Positions 6,404 through 13,795 of a stretch of DNA of 35,048 nucleotides are shown here, in pieces; positions within the stretch are counted from its first letter, which is position 1, and each line of letters starts with the position of its first letter. Under the pieces are notes generated by a model. It had not been told where the DNA came from, did not search any database, and was given only the letters and a program-made list of their open reading frames with translations. The translations under genes and the position numbers were made by a program. Source of the stretch: an uncultured Bacteroidota bacterium (GTDB taxonomy: Bacteria; Bacteroidota; Bacteroidia; Bacteroidales; P3); assembly GCA_900546465.1 (NCBI GenBank), contig URCX01000001.1, forward strand, positions 1 through 35,048. The letters run 5' to 3'.

Positions 6404-6436
6404 AAAAAAGGAGGTCATTCCATGGAATTGACCTCC
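6404..6436 (-). terminator. Terminator of the rpsF-rpsR-rplI operon
   Basis: On the minus strand GGAGGTCA pairs with TGACCTCC (outer arms within 6410-6436), with an inner ATTCC/GGAAT extension, followed by six T (6404-6409). It lies 25 bases after the rplI stop. Confidence 0.75.
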
Positions 6437-6461
6437 GATTATTTTCATCTGCAATCAGATT

Positions 6462-6914
6462 TTATTCTGCAAATACTTCAAAGCTGATTTCAGGCTTGAT
6501 GTCTTTGTAAACGGAAACTACGACTTTGTGATTTCCCACTTCCTTGATTGCGTCTCCGACGATGGATATTTTCTTTCTGTCAACATCTATGCCGAATTGT
6601 GCTTTGATTGCATCAGCTATTTGAATTGTGTTGACCGAACCGAATATCTTTCCGCTCTCGCTTGCTTTGGCTGCAATTTTCAAGCCTTCCACCTTAGCCA
6701 AAGAAGCTGCGTATTCCTCAGCATCTTTTCTGAGTTTTTCTTCTTTGAAAGCTCTTTGTTTAAGGTTCTCTGCCAATATCTTCTTATTTGAAGATGTTGC
6801 AACGACTGCATATCCTTGCGGAATAAGGTAGTTGTTGGCGTATCCGTCTTTTACTTTGACTATTTCGTCTTTATAGCCTAATTTGTTTACGTCTTGTTTC
6901 AATATGATTTCCAT
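6462..6914 (-). CDS. rplI: 50S ribosomal protein L9
   Basis: L9 binds 23S rRNA domain V and spans the two subunits, limiting frameshifts. The N-terminal domain begins MEIILKQDVNKLGYKDEIVK and carries the signature GYANNYLIPQGYA (about 24-36). A long central helix (about 40-75) links it to the C-terminal domain, ending EISFEVFAE. The 150-aa length is normal. It is the last gene of the S6-S18-L9 operon, 16 bases after rpsR, and is followed by a terminator. Confidence 0.97.
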   Translation of the reverse strand: MEIILKQDVNKLGYKDEIVKVKDGYANNYLIPQGYAVVATSSNKKILAENLKQRAFKEEKLRKDAEEYAASLAKVEGLKIAAKASESGKIFGSVNTIQIADAIKAQFGIDVDRKKISIVGDAIKEVGNHKVVVSVYKDIKPEISFEVFAE

Positions 6915-6930
6915 AGATTACCCTCCTCGT

Positions 6931-7197
6931 TTATTTTAATAGGTCAGCCACGTAAGGCATCAATGCCAAATGTCTTGCTCTTTTGACTGCTTGTGCTACT
7001 TTCTTTTGGTATTTGTTTGATGTTCCGGTGATACGTCTCGGCAATATCTTACCTTGTTCGTTGACAAATTTCAAAAGAAAGTCCGCATCTTTGTAATCTA
7101 TATACTTGATTCCGCTTTTCTTGAAACGACAGTATTTTTTTCTTTGCGTTTCTACTGCTATCGGAGTTAAATATTTTATTTCTGTTTCGTTAGCCAT
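6931..7197 (-). CDS. rpsR: 30S ribosomal protein S18
   Basis: S18 sits on the 30S platform and binds 16S rRNA together with S6. The 88-aa protein has the conserved core CRFKKSGIKYIDYKDADFL, then LPRRITGTSNKYQKKVAQAV and a basic C-terminal RARHLALMPY. The order rpsF-rpsR-rplI matches the standard bacterial operon, with short gaps (16 bases on each side). Confidence 0.97.
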   Translation of the reverse strand: MANETEIKYLTPIAVETQRKKYCRFKKSGIKYIDYKDADFLLKFVNEQGKILPRRITGTSNKYQKKVAQAVKRARHLALMPYVADLLK

Positions 7198-7213
7198 ATC
7201 GTTTGTTTTTTGA

Positions 7214-7588
7214 TTATTCTGCTGCTTTTTGTTCTTCCAATACCTTTTGTTGGCTCTTCAAGCCGTGAGCTCGCTTCTTTTCATTGTATGCAATGGCGTG
7301 TTTGTCCAACGATACTGTCAAGAAACGGAGTAATCTCTCGTCTCTCTTGTATGCTGTCTCCAAATCGGCTATTACATCGCCTTCTGCTCTGAATTCAATG
7401 AGATAATAAAATCCCGTTGTCTTCTTTTGGATCGGATAAGCTAACTTACGCATTCCCCAATTGTGCTCGAAAACAATTTCTGCACCTTTATCAGTCAATA
7501 ATGTCTGATACTTCTTTACCGTTTCCTTTATCTGTTCCTCAGATAAAACGGGAGTTGCAATGAAAACGGTTTCGTACTGTCTTACCAT
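7214..7588 (-). CDS. rpsF: 30S ribosomal protein S6
   Basis: S6 pairs with S18 on the 30S platform. I place the start at the ATG ending at 7588, giving MVRQYETVFIATPVLSEEQI; longer in-frame extensions would run through the promoter at 7627-7658 and into secA. The family core is seen in GMRKLAYPIQKKTTGFYYLI (about 50-69) and RDERLLRFLTV. The 124-aa length is normal for Bacteroidetes. It is first in the operon. Confidence 0.95.
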   Translation of the reverse strand: MVRQYETVFIATPVLSEEQIKETVKKYQTLLTDKGAEIVFEHNWGMRKLAYPIQKKTTGFYYLIEFRAEGDVIADLETAYKRDERLLRFLTVSLDKHAIAYNEKKRAHGLKSQQKVLEEQKAAE

Positions 7589-7626
7589 AGGTTCTCTGTT
7601 TTTATCTTTTAAAGTTTTTGAGTTTG

Positions 7627-7658
7627 CAAAGGTACTACATTTTTTTGTTATGACCAAA
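7627..7658 (-). promoter_or_regulatory. Bacteroidetes-type promoter of the rpsF operon
   Basis: On the minus strand TTTG (7655-7658) and TACCTTTG (7627-7634) are separated by 20 bp, matching the -33/-7 consensus of the Bacteroidetes primary sigma factor. The box begins immediately after the secA stop codon and leaves a leader of about 35 bases. Confidence 0.75.
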
Positions 7659-10600
7659 TTATTCTTCTGCCATTTTGCCGTGACAGTTCTTATACTTCTT
7701 TCCGCTTCCGCAAGGACAAGGGTCATTTCGTCCTATTTTCTTCTCAACATGAACGGGTTGCGGTTTCTGTGCTTCTCTTGGTGCATTAGGTTTCGCTTCT
7801 GCTTCTTCTCTTGATGTTTTGATGTTTCTATTGTCTGTTTTCGGCAATTCCGTATCACGAACCTGCTCTTGTTCGGCTATCGGAAGCGATGCCTTGCACA
7901 AAAATGCCGTTATATCCTTGTTTATCGAAGTAAGCATTTTTTCAAATAGCGAGAAGGACTCGAATTTGTAAATCAAGAGCGGGTCTTTCTGCTCGTACGA
8001 AGCGTTTTGCACCGATTGTTTCAAGTCGTCCAACTCTCTGAGGTGTTCTTTCCAGGCATTGTCGATTATTTGCAGTGTTATGCTTTTCTCAACCGACAAG
8101 GAAATTTCCTTTCCCTCCGTTTGGTATGATTTTTCTATCGGTGCTATTGCCGTTATCGTTCTTTTGCCGTCTGTTATCGGGAATGCGATATTTTCGTAAC
8201 GATAATTCTTCGATTCGTATATGTTTTTCACGAATGGGAAAGCGAGTTTACCGATATTCGCCATTCTTTCCTTATAGTACGGATAGACATTATCGTAGAG
8301 TTGTTCTACATTGTCTTTCTGTCTGTTCTTCAAGAAATCACTCTCATTTATCGGACATTCGTAGCCGCATGTCTTCATAAATTCCATGGAGAAGCCTTCG
8401 TAGTCATCGGCATAGTCGGATACCATAACCTCCAAGGTATCGTAAATCATGTTTGATAAATCTATTGCGAGCTTGTCTCCATACAAGGCGTTCCTTCTTT
8501 TTGTATATACAACCGTTCTTTGGTTGTTCATGACATCATCGTACTCCAAAAGTCGCTTTCTTATTCCGAAGTTGTTTTCTTCCACCTTGCGTTGAGCCCT
8601 TTCAATACTCTTTGTCATCATGGAGTGTTGTATCACTTCTCCTTCCTGTATTCCCAATCTGTCCATGACTTTCACCATTCTGTCAGAGCCGAACAAACGC
8701 ATCAATTTATCTTCCAATGATACGAAGAACTGACTGCTTCCCGGGTCTCCCTGACGTCCGGAACGTCCTCTGAGCTGTCTGTCAACACGTCTGGACTCAT
8801 GTCGTTCCGTGCCGATGATTGCCAAACCGCCTGCCTCTTTTACTCCCTCTCCAAGTTTGATGTCGGTACCACGACCTGCCATATTGGTTGCAATCGTTAC
8901 CGCTCCGGCACGTCCAGCTTGGGCAACGATGTCTGCTTCTTTCTTATGGAGTTTTGCATTCAGCACTTGGTGTTCTATATGTCTTTGTTTCAACATTCGG
9001 GATAATAATTCCGATGTTTCGACATCTGTTGTTCCTATAAGCACCGGGCGGCTTTCGGAAATCAATCGCTCAACCTCTGCGATAACTGCCGCAAATTTTT
9101 CTCTCTTTGTCTTATAAATAAGGTCTTCATTGTCTTTCCTTATCACAGGACGGTTGGTAGGTATGGTAACAACGTCCAATTTGTAAATATCCCACAACTC
9201 TCCTGCTTCCGTTTCGGCAGTACCTGTCATACCTGCAAGTTTGGAATACATTCTGAAGTAGTTCTGCAAAGTGATTGTGGCATAGGTTTGTGTGGCTGCC
9301 TCGACCTTTACTCTTTCCTTGGCTTCTATCGCTTGGTGCAAGCCGTCCGAATAACGTCTTCCCTCCATTATACGACCCGTCTGCTCATCGACAATCTTCA
9401 CTTGGTTGTCTATCACAACGTATTCCACATTGTTCTCAAACAAGGCGTAGGCTTTCATCAACTGATTTATCGTATGTACTCTGTCGGACTGTACTGCGAA
9501 GTTCTGCATTATCTTGTCTTTCTTCTCTGCCTTCTCTTGAAGAGACAAATTCTCTTTTTCCAAATCGGCAAGCTGACTTCCGACATCCGGCAACATGAAG
9601 AATTTGGGGTCTTCACCCAAGGCGGCAAGATAATCCATACCTTTATCGGTCAATTCTATGGAGTTATGCTGCTCGTCTATCACGAAATAAAGTTCATCGT
9701 CTATCACATGCATTTCCTTGTTCTGATCCTGCATGTAGAAGTTCTCCGTCTTCAACAACAAGGCTTTCATGCCGGGTTCGGACAGGAATTTTATCAAAGC
9801 TTTGTTCTTCGGCAAGCCGTGATGAGCCCTGAGCAAAAGAACTCCTCCCTCTTTCTCTTCCTCCGGAGTACGTCCGTCAACGAGTTTCTTCTTTGCATTA
9901 GCCAATATCTGCGTTACAAATTGCTTTTGTGCATTGTAAATCTTTTCAATCACCGGACAAAATCTCTCAAACTCCTGATCATCACCCTTTGGCGTAGGTC
10001 CGGAAATTATAAGCGGCGTTCTGGCATCGTCTATCAAGACCGAATCGACCTCATCGACTATTGCATAATTATGTTCCCTCTGTACAATCTCCTTGGTGTT
10101 GCTGCACATATTGTCCCTTAGGTAATCGAAGCCGAATTCGTTGTTCGTACCGTAGGTAATGTCCGCATTGTATGCACGACGTCTTTCTTCCGAATTAGGT
10201 TCGTGCTTATCGATGCAATCAACGCTCAAACCATGGAACTCGAAAAGCATTCCCATCCATTCGCTGTCTCGTTTTGCCAAATAGTCATTAACCGTTACGA
10301 CATGCACTCCCTTTCCGGGCAAAGCATTAAGGTATATCGGCAAAGTTGCCACCAAGGTTTTACCCTCTCCGGTAGCCATCTCCGCAATTTTTCCCTGATG
10401 CAATACCGTTCCTCCTATAAGTTGAACATCGTAATGCACCATATTCCATTTTATCATGGTACCGCCGGCAATCCAACTGTTGTCATAATATGCCTTATCG
10501 CCCACTATGTTCACATTGTCCTTGACAGAGGCAAGATGTTTGTCGTATTCGTTGGCGGTAACCTCGACTTTCTCGTTATCGGTAAAACGTTTTGCCGTTT

Positions 10601-10949
10601 CTTTCACAACTGCGAATGCTTGCGGAAGCAAATCATTCAATACGTTTTGCGTCTTATCGTAAATCTTTTTGTTCAATTCCTCTATACGATTATAGACCTT
10701 CTGTTTTTCTTCGACCTCCATGTCGATTTCCGTATCTATTCTCGCTTTTAACTCATCGACCTGCTTCTGTTCCTCTTCGATATTCGTATTTATAATCTGC
10801 TTGAACTCCGCCGTCTTGGCTCTCAACTCATCATTTGACAGCTTTGTGATTTCATCATAAGCCGCCAAACATTTATCCAATATGGGATTCAACTGTTTCA
10901 AATCCCTTTGCGATTTCGTACCGAATAATTTCGTGAAAAAACTTGCCAT
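7659..10949 (-). CDS. secA: Preprotein translocase ATPase SecA, 1096 aa
   Basis: SecA is the motor that pushes unfolded preproteins through SecYEG. Visible motifs: Walker A EMATGEGKT (about 190-198), Walker B/DEAD region IVDEVDSVLIDDARTPLIIS (about 297-316), the helicase-like segment ATNMAGRGTDIKLG, the ERHESRRVDRQLRGRSGRQG motif and a C-terminal zinc site CPCGSGKKYKNCH (C1078, C1080, C1089, H1090). It is longer than the E. coli protein (about 900 aa), with an extra charged coiled-coil segment near residues 55-100 and further insertions, as usual in Bacteroidetes. It begins 18 bases after the O-antigen polymerase-like gene and is probably co-transcribed with it. All T9SS cargo must first pass Sec, so this gene serves the sorted proteins found later in the window. 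Confidence 0.97.
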   Translation of the reverse strand: MASFFTKLFGTKSQRDLKQLNPILDKCLAAYDEITKLSNDELRAKTAEFKQIINTNIEEEQKQVDELKARIDTEIDMEVEEKQKVYNRIEELNKKIYDKTQNVLNDLLPQAFAVVKETAKRFTDNEKVEVTANEYDKHLASVKDNVNIVGDKAYYDNSWIAGGTMIKWNMVHYDVQLIGGTVLHQGKIAEMATGEGKTLVATLPIYLNALPGKGVHVVTVNDYLAKRDSEWMGMLFEFHGLSVDCIDKHEPNSEERRRAYNADITYGTNNEFGFDYLRDNMCSNTKEIVQREHNYAIVDEVDSVLIDDARTPLIISGPTPKGDDQEFERFCPVIEKIYNAQKQFVTQILANAKKKLVDGRTPEEEKEGGVLLLRAHHGLPKNKALIKFLSEPGMKALLLKTENFYMQDQNKEMHVIDDELYFVIDEQHNSIELTDKGMDYLAALGEDPKFFMLPDVGSQLADLEKENLSLQEKAEKKDKIMQNFAVQSDRVHTINQLMKAYALFENNVEYVVIDNQVKIVDEQTGRIMEGRRYSDGLHQAIEAKERVKVEAATQTYATITLQNYFRMYSKLAGMTGTAETEAGELWDIYKLDVVTIPTNRPVIRKDNEDLIYKTKREKFAAVIAEVERLISESRPVLIGTTDVETSELLSRMLKQRHIEHQVLNAKLHKKEADIVAQAGRAGAVTIATNMAGRGTDIKLGEGVKEAGGLAIIGTERHESRRVDRQLRGRSGRQGDPGSSQFFVSLEDKLMRLFGSDRMVKVMDRLGIQEGEVIQHSMMTKSIERAQRKVEENNFGIRKRLLEYDDVMNNQRTVVYTKRRNALYGDKLAIDLSNMIYDTLEVMVSDYADDYEGFSMEFMKTCGYECPINESDFLKNRQKDNVEQLYDNVYPYYKERMANIGKLAFPFVKNIYESKNYRYENIAFPITDGKRTITAIAPIEKSYQTEGKEISLSVEKSITLQIIDNAWKEHLRELDDLKQSVQNASYEQKDPLLIYKFESFSLFEKMLTSINKDITAFLCKASLPIAEQEQVRDTELPKTDNRNIKTSREEAEAKPNAPREAQKPQPVHVEKKIGRNDPCPCGSGKKYKNCHGKMAEE

Positions 10950-10967
10950 ATTTTTATTGCATTTGGT

Positions 10968-12578
10968 TTAATTACTTGTATCCTTTCTTCGTTCCGAGAA
11001 ATCGGAAGGGCGTTCCAATTTCTCAAACCGCCGATTCGTTTTAACGAAACGGCCTTTTATATTATTCTCTTTGTCAGAGCATTTATTTTTCTTCGGAGCA
11101 TATAAATCTATTGCTGCCACTATTGCCGTAAAACCCCAAAAAGGTACTGCTAATTTATCCGTTTCCAAGAATTGGTTCAAGAAGCCGTGTACGTAATATG
11201 TAGTCAACGCCATTACTGCGAACAAAGCCATATTCGCCACCGCCTTATCTGCCGTTCTTTTATATGCCCTTATTCCTATTACGAAGCTGACGACAAACAC
11301 TGCCGTTGTTGTCAACATTCCAACCAAGCCTTGTTCAGCCAAAGGACGTAAATACTCACTATGTGTCGAGCCGAGAGTGCCGGCATCGGTGCTTATTACC
11401 GTCATGCCGTAAGATTTCTGATAAGGAGCATACAAAAAGACATACATGCCCGGTCCCCAACCCATGACGGGACGCTCCTTGAACATTTTCATGGCACAAG
11501 ACCAACGATTCAATCGTTCGACATTGGAAGCGTCCGTGGAAATATTCGTTATGGAACTTATATGTTCTGCCATGTTTCCCGAAGAGTCCTGCTCATTTTT
11601 TGCAAAACGCCCCATGATACTGTTCCATGAAAAAGCCACAACCAACAAGACTGCAAGGGAACAATAAATAAATGTTTTCAGTCTTAGGTTGAGCTTAACT
11701 ATCACCCAAATACCGCAGGCGGCAAGCAGACTTATCCACGCCGCTCTCGAATAAGACAAGATGAAACCTGTTACCAATATCGCAAAAGCCAATACCACAA
11801 AGAACATTTGCAATTTTCCGAGACCTGTTTTCCTGCCATAAAAAAGGTAATAAATCAAAGGCGGAATAAATAAGGCTATCACGGCACCGTAAGCCGTATG
11901 ATCATTATAGAAAGGTTGCATTGCATAGTGTGCAAAGTTGAAATTAAAGCCCGTCGATGCGAAATTCAAACTTGCGATTATTACTACTATGCAAAGGGAA
12001 AAGCAATACAAACCTATAAACAAGCCCTGCTTGGAAGTATTCTTGAATAAAGGAACAAGGAAAAAGAAACAAGGAATGATGAACCACAACTGTGAAATAA
12101 GATACTTGAAAGACACCACAACATCTTCGCTGAAAGGACAACCTATAAGCGTCCACAAAATATTTATTATTATTGCCACAGAAATAGGGTGGGAAAAGAC
12201 TTTCTTATCATAGTTGCCTGAAAAAATCAACTGCCAAACAAACAGAAGCATTACCATAATAAGAATAGGTTCGGAGGGAATGCTGAGTGTAAGACCCTCG
12301 GTTCCCATGTTTATTGCGAAAGGAGTAAACAAGGCAACAAGGAAAACAGCATTCTTAAACTGCGAAATGGTAAAGAGCAGAGCTGCTAAAATAAGCGGAA
12401 TGGCTGCATACCAATAATATTCATAAGCAAGACAATAAACACCGCCCGCAATGAATGCCGTACAGCACAAGGCGACACAAAGATACGTCTTTGTATTCTC
12501 GCCAAGTCCGTCAAGGAAATTACAAATCGGAGTTTTCAAGGACTTCAACGCCCTGTTCACATGCTCGATTGCTCTCAT
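10968..12578 (-). CDS. O-antigen ligase/polymerase (Wzy_C-like) membrane protein, 536 aa
   Basis: A multi-spanning inner membrane protein with roughly eleven hydrophobic segments and a large periplasmic loop. The Wzy_C/WaaL region includes SYSRAAWISLLAACGI, then RLNRWSCAMKMFKERPVMGW and GPGMYVF, and STHSEYLRPLAEQGLVG. These proteins polymerise O-antigen or capsule repeats, or ligate them to a lipid carrier; sequence alone does not separate the two. I start at the ATG ending at 12578 because it overlaps the stop of the upstream Wzz-like gene as TAATG, which implies translational coupling. The last 60 residues form a hydrophilic, Arg/Lys-rich cytoplasmic tail. Its partner upstream supports a polymerase role. 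Confidence 0.8.
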   Translation of the reverse strand: MRAIEHVNRALKSLKTPICNFLDGLGENTKTYLCVALCCTAFIAGGVYCLAYEYYWYAAIPLILAALLFTISQFKNAVFLVALFTPFAINMGTEGLTLSIPSEPILIMVMLLFVWQLIFSGNYDKKVFSHPISVAIIINILWTLIGCPFSEDVVVSFKYLISQLWFIIPCFFFLVPLFKNTSKQGLFIGLYCFSLCIVVIIASLNFASTGFNFNFAHYAMQPFYNDHTAYGAVIALFIPPLIYYLFYGRKTGLGKLQMFFVVLAFAILVTGFILSYSRAAWISLLAACGIWVIVKLNLRLKTFIYCSLAVLLVVAFSWNSIMGRFAKNEQDSSGNMAEHISSITNISTDASNVERLNRWSCAMKMFKERPVMGWGPGMYVFLYAPYQKSYGMTVISTDAGTLGSTHSEYLRPLAEQGLVGMLTTTAVFVVSFVIGIRAYKRTADKAVANMALFAVMALTTYYVHGFLNQFLETDKLAVPFWGFTAIVAAIDLYAPKKNKCSDKENNIKGRFVKTNRRFEKLERPSDFSERRKDTSN

Positions 12579-13570
12579 TAGCAAAGTTTGTTCCCTTTTG
12601 CCCTTTCTCTGATTACCAAAACAACCAATGCCAATAAAGTACAAGAAAATGCAGATACCAAAACAATGATGGAACGCTTTGGTTTATCCTTGAAATATGA
12701 AGGAGCAGCTTTCTCGATTATAAATTCCGTAGGTATTTTTGCGTCTCTGTCCACTTTGGCACGCTCCAAATGCTCTGTCCAACGCATCAAAGATTCCCTT
12801 CTGTTGCCCAACTGTTCTCTCAAATTGGCGATTCTGGCACCGGCTTCTTCAAGACTGAGCAACTTTGCCTCCAATCTTGCCACCGCAGCATTGTTTCCGG
12901 CAGCCACCTGCTTTGCCAACTCCTGCGAAAACCTTTCTCCCATTCCGTCAGGATAGTAAATCTTGTATCTTTTGCTCAATTCCGACAAACTGTCCATCAA
13001 CATATTTATGCTATCCATCAGTTCCGCACGCGATCTCTCTATGGTAGCACAAACAGAATCGTATTTCTCTTTCTTGGCTTCGTTTCTCACTACGCTGACT
13101 TCCCTTGCCATGAAATTGGCTATGTTTGCCGCATACTCAGGATCGGTATCCCAAACGGTGAGTTTAATTCCCAAATTTTCCGTTCGCTTGACTTTTATAT
13201 TGTTGTACAGTTTCCTTCCCAACTTTTCGTCCAATTCCTTTCCGCTTGCTTTAATTCCGTAATGCTCTGCGAGATTAAACTTCGAGCAAGCAGCCCCTAT
13301 AATTCTGCTGCTGCCCAATATATCCAACACATGCTCGCAATCCGTTGCCGAACCGAAGTTCATAGGGTCCACATTGTCCATATTGCTCAAAAATCCCTTC
13401 GATATGGAATTGGTATCACTCGGAATAAGCAACACCTGTGCCTTATAATAATTAGGTATAAACAAACAGATGACCGCAACCGCAATTCCGGAAATCACAA
13501 AGGTCAAAGCCAACACCTTAAAGTGGCTTTTTATAAACTTGAACGTATCCTTCAAATTCAATTCTTCCAT
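12578..13570 (-). CDS. Wzz-like polysaccharide chain-length determinant, 330 aa
   Basis: The protein has the two-membrane-segment layout of polysaccharide co-polymerases: a segment near 19-38, a long periplasmic region with coiled-coil stretches (about 175-285), a Pro-rich AAPSYFKDKPKR motif and a second segment near 303-322. It has no C-terminal tyrosine kinase domain. Such proteins oligomerise around Wzy and set O-antigen or capsule length. The start is the ATG giving MEELNLKDTFKFIKSH; a longer in-frame extension runs through the promoter box at 13620-13627. It is coupled to the Wzy-like gene by TAATG. Confidence 0.85.
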   Translation of the reverse strand: MEELNLKDTFKFIKSHFKVLALTFVISGIAVAVICLFIPNYYKAQVLLIPSDTNSISKGFLSNMDNVDPMNFGSATDCEHVLDILGSSRIIGAACSKFNLAEHYGIKASGKELDEKLGRKLYNNIKVKRTENLGIKLTVWDTDPEYAANIANFMAREVSVVRNEAKKEKYDSVCATIERSRAELMDSINMLMDSLSELSKRYKIYYPDGMGERFSQELAKQVAAGNNAAVARLEAKLLSLEEAGARIANLREQLGNRRESLMRWTEHLERAKVDRDAKIPTEFIIEKAAPSYFKDKPKRSIIVLVSAFSCTLLALVVLVIRERAKGNKLC

Positions 13571-13619
13571 TCTTGTTGTATTAAATTCATATATCCGCCA
13601 AGCCCGTCGGCAGAGTTTG

Positions 13620-13627
13620 CAAAGATA
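13620..13627 (-). promoter_or_regulatory. -7 box upstream of the Wzz-like gene
   Basis: TATCTTTG on the minus strand matches TAnnTTTG, 50 bases upstream of the ATG. No TTTG is present at the normal -33 distance, so the promoter is only partly consensus. It would drive the Wzz-Wzy-SecA unit. Confidence 0.4.
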
Positions 13628-13767
13628 GCCAAAATTCCGTAACGGGACATACGTCAAGCCGTTTTTGTGAGCAGACTTTGCAAAATTGCATATTCCTTTG
13701 CTTGCGACAGAGCTTTGTTTCAAAAGAGAAAAACGGCGTTCCATTATCGCACATGAACGAATTTTTG

Positions 13768-13775
13768 TACCTTTG
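13768..13775 (+). promoter_or_regulatory. -7 box of topA
   Basis: TACCTTTG ends 20 bases before the topA ATG. The -33 position lacks a clear TTTG. The predicted leader is only about 15 bases. Confidence 0.5.
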
Positions 13776-13795
13776 CGGCTTAAAATTTTTATCAA

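Noticed and set aside
6385..6405. TTG start for the RNA methyltransferase
   Set aside because: It lies in the T-tract of the ribosomal operon terminator, and the internal ATG matches the family N terminus.
5480..9600. Many long plus-strand open frames opposite the methyltransferase, ribosomal protein and secA genes
   Set aside because: They are antisense shadows of clearly identified genes, with no family motifs and odd composition.
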